64,000 bases of DNA from Fragilariopsis cylindrus CCMP1102 (GCA_900095095.1 FMBT01000350.1:62001-126000), one strand, 5' to 3'. Shown: positions 1 through 12,352, counted from the stretch's first letter. Translations and numbers: made by a program. Notes: generated from the letters alone by a model not told the origin.

Positions 1-1
1 G

Positions 2-879
2 AATAGATGGGCCAATATCTCAAAGCAATTACCAGGACGTTCTGATAATGATGTCAAAAACCATTGGTACTCAACCATACAACGAAAATTTCAACAACAC
101 GGGAAAGAGGTACGTGCTTTTTACGAAAACGATATCCGAAAATATTTACCATTTTGCTGTAGCCTTGCAACCCTTTTACTTACATTCTGCACTTTTCAAT
201 TGTTACAATCTCTTGCTGTATCATTTATTTGATAAAGAAACTAATCGGAGCTGCACGCCAACAAGTAAATATGATGCAATCAATGGGAACAATGCCAATT
301 CAACAACCAGCATCTCAAAGTCAGTGGCCACCCGGTCCGTACAATCAAGCAACATCAGCACACCCCCCTCCACCTCAACCATCACCACATTATGCGCATC
401 ATCCGCCACATCCTCAGTCTGTTCAGCAATCTTACCCACACTCACCAAGTGCTGGAGGATATCCATACCATCCACCCCAACATCCGCAGGGCCGTCATCC
501 TAATGCACCTCCTGAAGGCACAGCATATATGTATCCTCATCCAACACAACACCAGCATGGTGGTCATATGCCTCCTCCGCATGCATATTACCATCCACAT
601 TACCCACATCCATCTTCCCTCCCAGCTCATCATGGTGCAGCATCTCATGCAACCTCTCCAGCTTCTACATCTAGACAACAGCAGCAGCAGCAGCAACAGC
701 AACAGCAATTACAACACATAGCTGGTGCAGCCGGGTCAGAATCCGGGGTGCCGGGCGCCTCTGCCAAAGGGGGCAGTCCGAAGGATTCGAGAGGTGCACC
801 GGCGGGTCATTTCCCCATTCAAGGCGCGAGACAGGGGGATACAAATCGTGAGGGTGGCGACATGAAAAAAGAACGCTAA
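2..879 (+). CDS. Myb/SANT-domain transcription factor, 3' part (two exons)
   Basis: The gene starts upstream of the window. The first visible exon (2-109) encodes the end of a Myb DNA-binding repeat: W at the start of the helix, then [13 protein letters not shown], the third-helix signature of R2R3-type Myb proteins that reads the DNA major groove. A GTACGT donor at 110 and an AAG acceptor ending at 237 give a 128-nt phase-0 intron. The second exon (238-879) encodes a low-complexity tail rich in Pro, His and Gln, with a run of Gln near residue 150 of the tail, as in activation regions. It ends with TAA. The Myb assignment rests on one repeat; how many repeats lie upstream is unknown. Target genes cannot be inferred. 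Confidence 0.85.
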
Positions 880-1092
880 TGCAAAAACAAATCAAAAGCA
901 CTCATGTTGATAAAAATCAAATATTCTAAACCAAACTATAATCACACAGGGCATTAAATTAATTCAAGCAAATTACTACTACTGCTGTTACTAGGGACTA
1001 GTTAATAGATCTATCGAAATGCTATCTATGTATTCAGGCGAGATGATATATATCTTCGATTAACTTCGACTAGTAGGATTACCTTAGTAACT

Positions 1093-2433
1093 TTATTTTT
1101 TATTGTTATAACGACCTACTTTCGGGAATTTGAGAGGTGTTTTCAGTGTGGCACCCAATACATTGCCCTTCCTTGTGATAGTACATCCGGCATGTTTCAA
1201 AAAGTTACTGCAATCATTTGTTGGTATTTTCAAAGAGTCAGCAACACCAGTAAGGTCTGAAATCTTCATAGTAGGACCCCCTGCAATCATATATAGAAGA
1301 AGAATATGAACGACCATCTTTTCTTTATTTTGTTTTGACATGACGTATTGCGGGGCTTTCCCTCCACTTCTTGGTGGTAAAGCCGTAGCGAATGAATCCA
1401 AGCATCTCGTTACAATTTCGATTGGAATTCCAAAGTGTAAACCCTTTAATTCCTTTATGGCCTCAATTGATTTTTTGGTCTTATACATACCGTAAAATTT
1501 GACCATCCAGTTGGCCGTGATAGCGCAAGTGATACGAAAACCAGCATTTTTTGAGTTCGGGCTTATTTCCTTTATAAGTTTAATGGCAAACCCATACCAG
1601 TCCTTTTCGAACACACTCTGTATAATCACGTCAATTGGATCTTCTTTATGAAGCATAGCGGTTACCTTACGGTGGATTCTATCCCATGCTTGCTCACCTG
1701 CGATATTCTTCGCATCATAAACTTTACTCGGCTCATCTGCGTTCTCGTCGTATTCTGGGATCAAATGCTTCCTAGCTACTTCCAATGCAACCTCAACCGC
1801 AGTCTTCCTGTCTTCCTTCGCTAGTTTGCTATCCTCGATAGCCTTTTTGTTACTTTCACTCATACTATGACCTTTCATGATTTGATTCACAACAGCACTT
1901 TCACTTCCTGCACCAATAACATGATCAATATCTACTCGATTGGCAGCTTGCGATTTGAGAACCTTACGTTTCTTTTGGCTACCAAAATCTTCAAATATAT
2001 TCGGTCGTAATGCATTGCTTGATTGATCTGTTTCTACGTGACCATTTTTTTGGATGTATGCCGGTACTGACTGTTGTAGGGAAAAAACAGTACCCTTCGT
2101 TGCAGCTTCGTAAAGTACAACCGATCCGCGTTGTTTGTCGTAGACACCTACACAAAGCTTAGTTCGACGGTCGTCATATAGACGTCCTTGCGCCGAAGCT
2201 GAATAAATACAGTGTCTATCATATCCAACAACTCTGCGAGATCTGTTGTTTTTTTCACTTGTCTTTTGCCATACGAATTGCGGTGCCTTCACGTTGCTAT
2301 TTGCTTTATTATCCACCGATTCGGGTAGACCACCTGGAAATGACACCACAATTGGACTTGTAGTATCTTTCGATTCCGCAACCTCTATAGTTACTTTTCG
2401 GCTATCTCTTTCTCTCTTGTTTTGCTTCCCCAT
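1093..2433 (-). CDS. RPA49: RNA polymerase I subunit A49 (RPA49/POLR1E-like)
   Basis: Intronless, 446 residues, ATG start and ATTCCCA-rich 3' flank. The N-terminal region (about 25-130) holds VVSFPGGLP and the beta-rich A49 dimerisation fold that pairs with the A34.5 subunit. The family signature IFEDFGSQKKRKVLKSQ follows at about residue 150. The C-terminal half (about 200-440) is helical and has the pattern of the tandem winged helix, including DLTGVADSLKIP. In other eukaryotes A49 stimulates Pol I elongation on rDNA in the nucleolus. Length fits the family (about 415-480). It is transcribed away from the Myb gene; their 3' ends are 213 bp apart. I am confident of the family. Confidence 0.85.
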   Translation of the reverse strand: MGKQNKRERDSRKVTIEVAESKDTTSPIVVSFPGGLPESVDNKANSNVKAPQFVWQKTSEKNNRSRRVVGYDRHCIYSASAQGRLYDDRRTKLCVGVYDKQRGSVVLYEAATKGTVFSLQQSVPAYIQKNGHVETDQSSNALRPNIFEDFGSQKKRKVLKSQAANRVDIDHVIGAGSESAVVNQIMKGHSMSESNKKAIEDSKLAKEDRKTAVEVALEVARKHLIPEYDENADEPSKVYDAKNIAGEQAWDRIHRKVTAMLHKEDPIDVIIQSVFEKDWYGFAIKLIKEISPNSKNAGFRITCAITANWMVKFYGMYKTKKSIEAIKELKGLHFGIPIEIVTRCLDSFATALPPRSGGKAPQYVMSKQNKEKMVVHILLLYMIAGGPTMKISDLTGVADSLKIPTNDCSNFLKHAGCTITRKGNVLGATLKTPLKFPKVGRYNNKK

Positions 2434-2824
2434 CGTTGATGACTATTGTTATTGTTGATATTGATTTTTTTTTGTCACAACCTGTATTTTTCCTTTTGGT
2501 ATTTTTTGTGTAATCACTATATTATTACAACAAGAACACCCAATTATTGATTGTCGATTTGTGGGTGGTCAGCAAAGAATGCTTATTGGGGGACTTTTCA
2601 GGGGAGTAAAGTAAAAAGAGGGAAGACATAATAAGTCAGTCGTACATTCTTCAGATCTTCGCCGATAACAAGATCTTCCCTCAATTTAAAATTCTTCTTA
2701 TTTTCGGAAAATAAACCCCATCCTAAACCATGAACAAGTAAGGTATCACAATGGTAATGTCGGCATCCATAAAGAATAGTAAAAATCAATTAGGACCTTA
2801 GAAAATACAATACAATAATCAACA
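2434..2824. other. Intergenic divergent promoter region
   Basis: 391 bp between the divergent RPA49 and exporter start codons. It is AT-rich with T-runs near 2465 and contains no convincing coding frame or RNA gene. It presumably holds both promoters; I see no motif I can name. Confidence 0.5.
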
Positions 2825-4000
2825 ATGACGATATCGTACATCCCTAGAAGAACAATACAAATATGTCGAGCTCGTGGAAGGCTGCGACATGATTACTACA
2901 AAAAATCATTCGAACGATGGCATTCAAATTCTCCTACTCCGTCTCCATCATCACCGGACAATACAGTTCTACCAAAATCCTTAATGATAGGCACGATTGC
3001 TGGTATGTGCGGTTCTTTAGCGGGCATGGGTGGAGGTTTTCTTATGATCCCCCTTATGACCTCCAAAAGATTACTAGGCCTTACACAGCATCAAGCACAC
3101 GGTACTTCTCTGTTTGCCGTTGCAACTACTGGTTTGGCAGGAGCTATTAGTTATTCTGGTGAAGTTGATTTCGAGGCCGCTGGTATGATTGCTCTTTTTG
3201 GAATGGCTACCGCATCTATCGGGGCCAACGCAACAACGAAATTATCTGGAGCGACCCTCAAGAAAGCTTTAGGTGTCTTTATGCTATTAGTGGCGCCTAC
3301 GATTCCATTAAAAGATTATTTTACTGATCCCGAAAAGAAGGAAAAGAAAGAATTAGAGAAATCAGATAAAGTAGAAGAGTATTCGTTTATTCGAAAATAT
3401 GTCGTCCCGGCGCAGGAATTGGAACCTGTTCTGGTTTTCTAGCTGGGATGTTTGGTGTTGGCGGTGGAGCGATTGTAGTTCCTGCGCTCAGTCTCTTCAC
3501 CGATATGAACCATTATCAAGCTCTTGGGACAAGTTTATGCGGTACGTATCATTACCCACAATTTTTATCAGATGTATGAACAACTCGCTTCATATGAATA
3601 CGCTCACACGCTTACACTACTTTATTATATTGCCCGCAACAGCCATGGTTCCTACCGGTACGTACTATCGTGAGATATATGATCATCGTACCGACATGCA
3701 ATTATGTGTATGATAGTTCGTCCCGTACCATATCCTGCAGAAATACTCACAATAACACTCACACTCACACTCACACTCACGCTCACGCTAATAAATTTTG
3801 TACCTGCAACAGCCATAGTTGGAACTGCTACACACATGGGGAAAGGATCGGTTGCCATGAAAGTAGCTCCCGGTTTAGCATTGGGAGCGTTTACCGGTGC
3901 CTATTTTGGTGGGAAACTAGGCCTCTCAATACCAGAAAAAGAACTAAAGTACGGCTTCAGCGCTACAATGGTAGTTCTGGGTCTTCGGACTTTGCTTTAA
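2825..4000 (+). CDS. TauE/SafE (TSUP) family membrane anion exporter, three exons
   Basis: Exons are 2825-3541, 3643-3657 (15 nt) and 3813-4000, giving 306 residues. The N-terminus is basic and Ser-rich, resembling an organelle-targeting peptide. Two homologous membrane halves follow, each opening with the TSUP Gly-rich motif: GSLAGMGGGFLMIP at about residue 60 and GFLAGMFGVGGGAIVVPA at about 205. GTSLC, AMVPT and AIVGTATHMGKG (from the three exons) rebuild the conserved second-half loop. TSUP proteins export sulfite, sulfoacetate or related anions; the substrate here is unknown. The frame changes by one base between 3370 and 3415. One extra A in the A4 run at about 3394-3397 restores it and makes the spliced length divisible by three. 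A 44-nt intron from 3371 is less likely. Confidence 0.78.
3658..3812 (+). repeat. Intron with CACTCA-type simple repeat
   Basis: This 155-nt intron of the exporter gene carries a short tandem repeat of (ACTCAC) near 3750-3785. Its donor (GGTACGTA) and acceptor (GCAACAG followed by CCAT) closely match those of the preceding 101-nt intron (3542-3642). Confidence 0.7.
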
Positions 4001-5325
4001 ATGTGTGATGATATATTATCAATATACCAATAGAATAATATGTAGTAATTTATTACACTACGGTTTATCTTGTACAATATGCTGCACAATATGAATACTG
4101 CGTTTTTCTCTCATATATATTGTGCTGATATTCAATATTGTATATTGTTATTTTTTATTTCAGAAAAAAGTTAAATAAATGATAACATACATATTGATCT
4201 CTATTTTTCATTTTGGTGCCAGTATTTCTGTTGTTGTTTTCATTCCATATACTATCTATACTTTTAGGAGAATCTTGTTAAAACTTCCCACCTTTTAAAA
4301 TATAAACATGTATGTAATTTTGTATATAATTAACAGTTCTTCTTTAAAAGTCAGTCCAACTTTTCCTTGTGATTTATCTGACAGGATCCAGTCCTAATAG
4401 GCAAGAATCGACTTGCACCATGATCTGTTGACAATTTGAAAACCCAAAGCACATGATATTGTGTAATGCAGAGTTGTGTGGTATTGGGTATTGCTGTGGT
4501 TCATCATATTGTGTCCTATACAATGTAATACATAATGAATCAGTGTAACACAAGGTCTACAAAAAGGTCAGGAAATATAATTATGCTGATTGCTCGCAAT
4601 AATTATAAAATGAATGTATACTGTATGTTTATGGTGTACAGTTATATATATAGTTTTTTTATCTAGTAAATCTGACTGTCTTCCGCGTGGAATGACAATC
4701 GAAATACTAATCTGGTAGACAAGGACAGACACATAACGGACAACTCTAAATCTAATAGGAGCTAATGGCGCTTTATGACTTGCTTTTATACTTCATGCAC
4801 TTTTGAATTCATCCGGTCCGATCGATCTCCGGCAGATCGCCTAGTAAAAGGTATGGTCCCAGTCCCATTGGTATTATTTTTTGTCGCGACATTTGGTCTG
4901 TGTTTTTTTGCCTCGTCACGTATAATGCGTGAAAAAGTTAGTAGTTAGTAGTACAGTACGGTAGGTTTTTTGCACGCTTAGTTGAAAGTACTTATGCATG
5001 TGCAGTTACGGTAGTGTCCGATCTAAAAAAAAAACGCAAGAGAGCACTTCGCCTCGGCAACCACCTGTTTCAGTATATTATATTAGTTTTTGAGTCAGCT
5101 AGCTATTCTACCTTACGTAATTTCGAAGTTGTACGGCTTTCAATATCCTTGTAGGGGGAGCTACATTGTACTAGAATTTCATTTGACCCTACAGCAAATT
5201 TGAGTAGTGTTGCAATCTTTTTTGAGATACATATCCAATCAAGAAGATATTCTTCTGCTTAAAGTAGTGGTATTACGTATTACAGGCATTATCGCTTGAT
5301 ATTAGTACCCGTGATATAAAAGGAG
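4001..5325. other. Intergenic region without recognisable genes
   Basis: About 1.3 kb of AT-rich sequence between the exporter and the MBL/CNB gene. The first 350 bp look like 3' flank. I found no sustained coding frame, tRNA-like cloverleaf or long repeat. A GTACAGTAC-type palindrome occurs near 4950. Nothing else is supportable. Confidence 0.5.
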
Positions 5326-8300
5326 ATGAAAGGAATGAAACGACTGTTCGGCCGAAAAAAAAAGAACAATTCGACACCATCAACAGTTGAGGACACTCAA
5401 TCTCAATCGGAACCACCACCACTACCTAAGAAACCTAGTATACACCCTACCATGGATCCTATCGATTCTTCCCGTAGTTTCGAAAATACGAACGGGAAGA
5501 CGGAGACGACAACAACGGCGGAAAAAATTGTTACAGTAAAATCTCCAGCGATACAAACATCAAATGATGTGAAACAAGAATTAGTGAATCCTCCTCCTGG
5601 AGATAATAATAAAGTTACTAGCAGCAGCAGCAGCAGCAGCAATCTCAATTTAGAAAAGGAAAAGGATCCATCACCACTTGCTGCAACAACATCAACGACG
5701 ACGAAGATGAAGAAAGATGATACTATCGACACTAGTAATACTAAAATTCCCGCAAAAGATGATGGGAAAAAACATCATGTTAGGAAGAATGGTGGTCGAT
5801 CTCCAGTCGATAAAAAGGTTAATGAGGTGGTAGTGCCACAGCAGTCTGGCATAGAAGATCGTCATGCAACCATTAGTGAAGCATACGATTCTATACCCTT
5901 GCTAGAACAAACAAAGCTACCACGAGGAGGTATTAGTATTGAAACAGCAGCAATTGGTAGAGTTCAGGTAAGACTAATTGTATGTTTTGTATATATGTAT
6001 GTTTGTACCGTACAATGAATGTATAGTATTTCTTTTTCATACATGAATAGACCTGGGAATTGTGTGTGTGCGACTGTGACTGTGCCTGTGACTTTGTCTA
6101 TTTTTTTGGCATGCTATTCATGCAGGAAAAAAGTAGAAAGGGATTGGTTATGCATGTTTAGATTATCTTTAAATTCGTATATTCAAATACGAAATTGTAG
6201 ATGCCCGAATAATGCACTTTTGGTGAAATCCTCTAACATTTCGGATTGTTTCAACGTTATCAGTATGGTATTCCTCCAGAAACCATCAAAGATAGCATGC
6301 GGATGGGTATCCCTGTACCGGAGGTATATATTGTACCCACAGAACGATTCTGTCGAGAATTAGGACCAGCTTTAGGTGTTAACCTTGCCGAGTTTGAGTT
6401 TCCTGGCTATTTTAACTTTTTTGTCCGTCAAAAAAACTGCACGCTTGTCGTAGATTGTCAGGATGCCGAAGACTGCATTTGTCGTGTTTTTGAAGAAACA
6501 CTCCTTGGACCCAAAATGTTCAGAAAGGTGATGATTCCGTAACGTATGAAAAAGATGATTTCGCACCAGATTATCCTATAGAAGCCATGCCGAATTTTAA
6601 AAAAGAACTTGCTCATTTCAGGGACTTCGGTGGAAAGGAATTATGTGTTGGAATGTTACTTGCTTTTTGTCATTTCAAACAACCAGCCGATGGAAACTGT
6701 CACGACATCTTAGGTGTTCCTCCCAATTTGGATGCTATCAGCGATGCCGAAGTGAATGAATTGGTACAGCAAGATTATGACGAGGCCGTTGAGGAATTTC
6801 AACAAGAAGAAAGGATAAATGAGGGAGACGAACACGGAGAATCGTATAAGAATGAAGAATTACCAAAAGATGAAGAAGGGATCCGTGCCTTGGAAAAGGA
6901 AAAATCATCATGGTCATATGGGAGAGCTAGCTGGGTTGGTAAGTTACATAATTTATTCATTACATGTTATTTTATTGTTGAGAGAATCTAATGCAGATGA
7001 GTTGAGATATCCCTCAAATTAAATTTTTGTTGTTGTTGTTCTCAAAAAATGAACAAATAAATAATAACAATAACAGGTGACGTTGCAACAGTATGGCCGA
7101 AAACGGCTACAGAGGAGGAGAAGAAAAACCGTAGTGTTCCTAGAGTTGAGATCTTCAAAATGCCCAGTGGAACCGAATACATCATTCACGACGTTAACAA
7201 GGACAACATTATAGTTGGTAGAGCTCGGTTCAATGGTAGCGTAAAAGTCAACGAGGCCATGAGCATCGAGGGGTTCGAAGTGAAATCGATCCTCGACGAA
7301 AGCCCAAATGTTGACGACGACGAAGACGACAAGGGTTTTGAAAAATTTAATGGGGTTAGTTCTCTTATACCACGATTACCGCCGAGCTTTTATCCTCCAT
7401 CATTCGGAGTGACTATTTTAGGTAATTCCCACGGTTTCGACCCCAGTGGTTCCGTTTCAGGGTATGTACTATGGATAAATGGTCGGGGATTAATGATAGA
7501 TCCACCGCCCTACGCTACAGCAACCTTGGCACGAGAAGGTATTCGTCCAAGAACAATTGTCGGAATTATTTTAACCCATGCACATTCTGATCATGACGCG
7601 GGAGCTTTTCAGAAGGTTTTAACTGGCTCTCCAGTCGTTGTCATCACAACGCCCACCATTTATAGGAGTTTTATCCGAAAGTATGCTGCTCTTGCTTCAT
7701 TGAGTCCAGCTTTACTAAAACACTGCCACCGTTTCAAAGCCGCTATTATCGGCCAAGAGTTAAGGTTTCAGGGTGCCACTTTTAAGTTCTTTTACTCGCT
7801 ACATTCTATACCATGTATCGGTTTTCGAGTAGAGTGGAGGGGTCGCTCAATGGTCTTTACTGGTGACCACTTGAATTCACCCGAAGACATCGATAAGCTT
7901 GAAGAAAAGGTAAATGGTCTCTATCTCTTGTCATGGCGTTAGATATTTTTTTGAAATGTTCTTACAATCTTTTCCTACTTTATTCGCAGGGTATACTTTC
8001 TAAAACGCGAGCAGATGCTATACGAAATATGCCGTTACAAGAGACAGACCTATTATTGCACGAAGCGGGTGTTCCCCCCCTTCACACTCCATTTGCAGTA
8101 CTCGATAAGCTCCCAAAGCGGATAAAGAAACATATGTATATTGTACACGCGGCAAAAATTCCGGATGAATTTGATTTGCGGAAGGCACCAACTGGTACTG
8201 CTGGGACATTGCGGCTTGATGAATTACCAAAAGGAGGAAGCGAGATTGCTCGATGTGGAGTTTCTACGTGGGTAAATTCCAACGCTAATAACAATAAAGC

Positions 8301-10423
8301 CAAAAATTTAGTCCGGTTTGAAGACGACGATGTGTTGGATAACAGTAGTAGTGAATACAATGATAGCGAATCAATGCATGATAGCTACGGTAGCATCGAA
8401 ACCGAGTCAAATACTCTGTCAAGAAAAGAAAGGATGGGACGAAGCTCAATCGTTATGACACCCATGACAGGAAGAAAATCGAAAATACCTCCTGTTTCAT
8501 TGAGGCCTTCTTCTAACACCGATTCTTGGTATATGCTGAACCTTCTCCAAGCTGTCCCTTTTATTACAAGGTACGTCATGTAATGATATTATAACATCTA
8601 TGTGTTGTTACTTGTATTTACGAAAAGGATCCCTGACATTTTTAATTTTTTTGTTGATATTCCATTATTTTTAAGTCTACCTTACACATCCACTATGGAA
8701 GTTTTGGAGGCATTAAGAGTTGAGGCTGTTTGTAAAAACGAAGTTGTCGTGGCAGCAGCTCGGCGAAACGAAATACTCTGCGTCATCTGGGAAGGCACAT
8801 GCGTAGAACGTAATAAAAGAAGTACTTTATCTTCATCGAATCACCGAGCCGAGAAGCAGCTATCACTGATCGAAGAAGAGGAATCTTATGCTGCGGATGG
8901 TTCTACTGCTGTATGGCATTCCGGAGATTGGACGGGTCCCTTATCCTTACAACCCGAAAAACGATTAAGTGGAGAGAGCGACAACGCGGAAACCAAAGAT
9001 ATCGTGGCAACATCCAAGGAGGGCGTGAAGGTCATCACGTTAGAATTTAATAATCTACACAGGATTTTGAAGAGTGGCTCTCCGCTTTACCGACAGTATT
9101 TAAAGCGTAAAGAACATATCGGTTCTAGATCCGATATCCCGTTGCAAACCAACATTGTCGGCCTTCAGACGCAGAAGCTACTGGATGAATCAGCGGACAC
9201 GTTGAATATTTTGGAACTAATCGATATGAATACTACTCTTCGGAAGCTGACAGCAGTACAGAAGAGACATTTAGAATGTCTCGCTCAAGGCCCCATTGCC
9301 TTCAATCCCGGCGAGAGACTTTGGAAAGAAGGAGCTCCAGTCGACAAAGCTTTCCTTGTAGTCGCAGGGACTGCATCATTTGTTTATAGACAGACGGCGT
9401 TCCGTGGAACTCACGCTTCGGTGACGAATTCTGGTATGCTAGCTGTAAGTATTTGTGTCCATCTACTGTTGATGATTCCCCGATCAGTAAAACTCCGTCT
9501 CTAATACTTTTCTATCTAAATTTCCCCCGTACTACAGAATTTTGATAGTGGGAGAAGAGACTCAAATGGAGAATCGGATTTTGGACAGGACATTAAGAAG
9601 ACTTTGGAAGAATTGGTAAGTTAACGTGATACATATAGTATCTAATCGCATTTTGACGATGTATTTGCGAACGTGTATGCTGATAAATTGATTATTTTGA
9701 CCTAAACATTTCTCCAATTTCCAGGCTGACTCAGACAAAATGGATAGTGATAGTGAGGATGAGAAGAAAATTCATCTCGAGAACCTATTTAGTCGTTCTA
9801 AAGGAATTAATAGCGGTCGAACAAAATCGTTTTCAGAGGCCGACGACTTTGATCGACTGAGTAAGACGCTTATGAAGAGAGCGGAGTCTTGTGGAAAAGA
9901 TGACAATATTTCTGTTTGTGATTCCCATGACGAGTTCTCCCAAGCAAGCTCGGATGGACAAACCAGTGAGGGAACAACCGAAGATAATGATCGGCGATCA
10001 TCGTTAACGAGAAGGCGATCTTCAAGGGCTCGGTCTGTTAATAAGGCTCTCGTCCGACTCTATGATCGACGTACATTCACCGGTGGTTTAGTGTTCAGTA
10101 GAGGTCATTTCCTTGGAGATGTTTCCAAAATGGTTGCTGGGTTGTTGACCAATGAGGAAGATGTGTCAAGTGCCGGAGAGGAACCTTTGCCCTCCTATGG
10201 GTTTGGCGAAAAATCGGAATCGAAGAGTAAGGTAAACGACCACGTATCCGACATGGTGATCCACGAAAAAGACGGGGAGGGTCGCATCCTGCACACGTCG
10301 ACTCTGACGGCAGGAACGGAAGGATGTATCGTCCTGGTATTCCCAAGGGAAACCTTGACTGGGTTCCTAGATTCGTACCCTGGCTTGCTTCTCTCTTTAC
10401 TCGGTACTCAAGTTATTGTGTAG
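5326..10423 (+). CDS. Metallo-beta-lactamase / cyclic-nucleotide-binding fusion protein, seven exons
   Basis: Exons are 5326-5967, 6264-6938, 7077-7909, 7990-8570, 8676-9444, 9538-9615 and 9725-10423, all GT-AG, for about 1,425 residues. A Lys/Ser-rich N-terminus precedes a conserved block (YGIPPETIKDSM through DCQDAEDCICRVFEE). Next comes a metallo-beta-lactamase domain with the metal motif THAHSDHD at about 7577, a later HCHRF and FTGDH at 7858. A cyclic-nucleotide-binding fold follows: FNPGERLWKEGAPVDKAFLV at about 9301, with FSRGHFLGDV only after a roughly 220-residue acidic insertion (10093). The phosphate-binding cassette lacks the usual FGE...Arg pattern, so nucleotide binding is doubtful. 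The reading frame breaks at the A4 run 6513-6516; adding one A gives 4,278 nt, exactly 1,426 codons. The substrate of the hydrolase domain is unknown. Confidence 0.8.
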
Positions 10424-10735
10424 TGATGCGATACCACTTATGTATTAAGATAAGGTTGTGATCAAGATATGATGCAAATCATATTACGTATGTCGAGATG
10501 ATATGATATACAAGAAGTAGTAGGTAGAGCAAATAAAAATACATATACAATGAACTTTTAGAATATCACATCATTTTTTTTTATTTGTTAATTTATCTAG
10601 GTTATCATTCGATTATTCTATTCTTGGATTAATTCTGTTTCTATATTGATTCATCATATCAAGATATTTGTTGTTTCAATTCCAGACATGTCGCAGGAAA
10701 AGATCCAAAATAATTTCTTTTTTCTTTCCATCTAC
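10424..10735. other. Convergent 3' intergenic region
   Basis: 312 bp between two converging genes. It is very AT-rich with AATAAA-like strings near 10531. No gene or repeat is seen. Confidence 0.5.
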
Positions 10736-11788
10736 TTAAACCCCGCCGCTATCTGTAAGTTGTTGTTCCATCTTTCTTTGTCGTCGACTCTCTGTGAGTT
10801 TACCAGCGGCACGTCCTGCGTCGTGTGTAACACCATTGTCCATTAAATCTTTTAACACTAACATGGCCTTGTTTTCAGGTATTTGACTAAATGTTTGCAT
10901 TTCGGGACCTGGGACGTCCAGGGGATACAATCCAAGTATATTATTGTCCATATCCATTCGTAACGTGGGTATATCCAATACGCGCATGACATCTGACAAC
11001 ATTTTGATTTGCTTCTCTTTATCTTTAGACTTTATCTTCGATGACGATGACGACGGCGATGACGACGACATAGAGTTCTGATGACCTATTTCTATGTCTG
11101 ATACGAACTTTTCGTAAAAATTAAGCACGACTTTGTTACTACTATCGATCTCCTCACCCTTATTATTGTCTTCTTTTTGACGTAATAAATCATATAACTC
11201 AACATTAGTAAGACCAAAGTCATCATCATTAGACGACGGCAATACAGATGTACTTGTTGCGTAATTCGTATTCTTTTCGGTAGTAAATTCATGATCATCA
11301 CCCATTAGAGGCATGCGTACTCTTTTCCTTCTCGTGGATCGGCTACTTTCTACCTTATTCAATTCACCTTGATTTTCTTCCTGTAATAGGCGTGGAGTTG
11401 TGAATTCCCTATCAATGGTTTGTTTAGTTGGACCAACATCCTGGATAAACTTTAAAAGTTCGGCTGGCATTTCTTTATTTCCTGTATTAACATTATCCCC
11501 AGTAGCAGCAGCAGCAGCAGCATCCTTATTACCCTGCTGTACCTGTTGTTGTTGTGCATACTGTAAGTACATTTCTTGACCCATATCTCGTGGATCTTTT
11601 GAAGCAATCCCTTCTCCACGTAGAAAACTTCCAGGATTCCCAGCAGCACCACCATTGGCGGTCGACGAAGGAAGATTTTCAAGAGTAGGTGTTCTCTTTG
11701 GAATCGGAGGACGTTTCAGTTCCGGTGCAGCCTGCTTGGCTACCTTTTCAGCTACTTTGCTTAATCCTTTCGATGCACTCTGTCCCAT
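10736..11788 (-). CDS. Conserved unknown protein with N-myristoylation signal
   Basis: 350 residues, intronless. The start MGQSASKG has Gly at 2, Ser at 6 and Lys at 7, the classic context for N-terminal myristoylation, suggesting membrane attachment. A Pro/Arg-rich stretch (ELKRPPIPKRTPTLENLP) follows, then Gln/Ala low-complexity sequence. Three short segments look conserved rather than random: MPAELLKFIQDVGP, FGLTNVELYDLLRQK and the C-terminal block from DVMRVLDIPTLRMDMDNN to LMDNGVTHD. I do not recognise the family. Helical segments in the C-terminal third could form a small fold. The two halves are separated by acidic and Ser-rich linkers. Confidence 0.7.
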   Translation of the reverse strand: MGQSASKGLSKVAEKVAKQAAPELKRPPIPKRTPTLENLPSSTANGGAAGNPGSFLRGEGIASKDPRDMGQEMYLQYAQQQQVQQGNKDAAAAAATGDNVNTGNKEMPAELLKFIQDVGPTKQTIDREFTTPRLLQEENQGELNKVESSRSTRRKRVRMPLMGDDHEFTTEKNTNYATSTSVLPSSNDDDFGLTNVELYDLLRQKEDNNKGEEIDSSNKVVLNFYEKFVSDIEIGHQNSMSSSSPSSSSSKIKSKDKEKQIKMLSDVMRVLDIPTLRMDMDNNILGLYPLDVPGPEMQTFSQIPENKAMLVLKDLMDNGVTHDAGRAAGKLTESRRQRKMEQQLTDSGGV

Positions 11789-12352
11789 GATGATTGCTGA
11801 TGTTTATTTTCTTCAACTTTACCACCTCTTACGCGATGGATGGGAATATCTTCTTCTAGCTAGTTGCTCTTATTAAGTTAGTTCTTCTGTTCGATTTTTT
11901 TCTATTTCTATCCTCTTCTTTGTTCATTGTCAATTGTCGATTGTCAGTAGTCATCTCATCTTGATCTCATCATCGTGGTCAGAAGCAAAGATAATAAAAT
12001 ATCAAAAAAATTGACACGAGGATAAGAACGAACGTAAAAATATAAAATGAATATTAAAAAAGAAATCGCATCCCCCTCACGCTAACTTACTGGGGCGCGC
12101 GCGAAAATTATTATTTAGGATTTTTACGAAAATTGAATGTTGGAGCGGATAAATTGCTTTGTGTTGCAATGATTTCGATATTATTCTTGAACGACTACAT
12201 AGTAAGTTGAGCTTGCAGTGTATAAATATAATACAATGGTTCGAATAAATATGAATCGAATGTCTGTATCGAATGAATCAATTGAGTAAAAGTCAATAAT
12301 AATAGTAATAAGCGACCGCAATTTTTTTTAATAATAAGTAATAAGTAGTATC

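Noticed and set aside
3371-3414. A 44-nt intron explaining the frame change in the TSUP gene
   Set aside because: A GTAGAA donor exists, but the matching AG (3414-3415) does not give the required phase, and 44 nt is shorter than every other intron here. A missing A in the A4 run is simpler.
3704-3812. Upstream in-frame extension of the last TSUP exon from ATG 3704
   Set aside because: The extension is mostly a CACTCA repeat inside an intron; the acceptor at 3812 gives the conserved motif.
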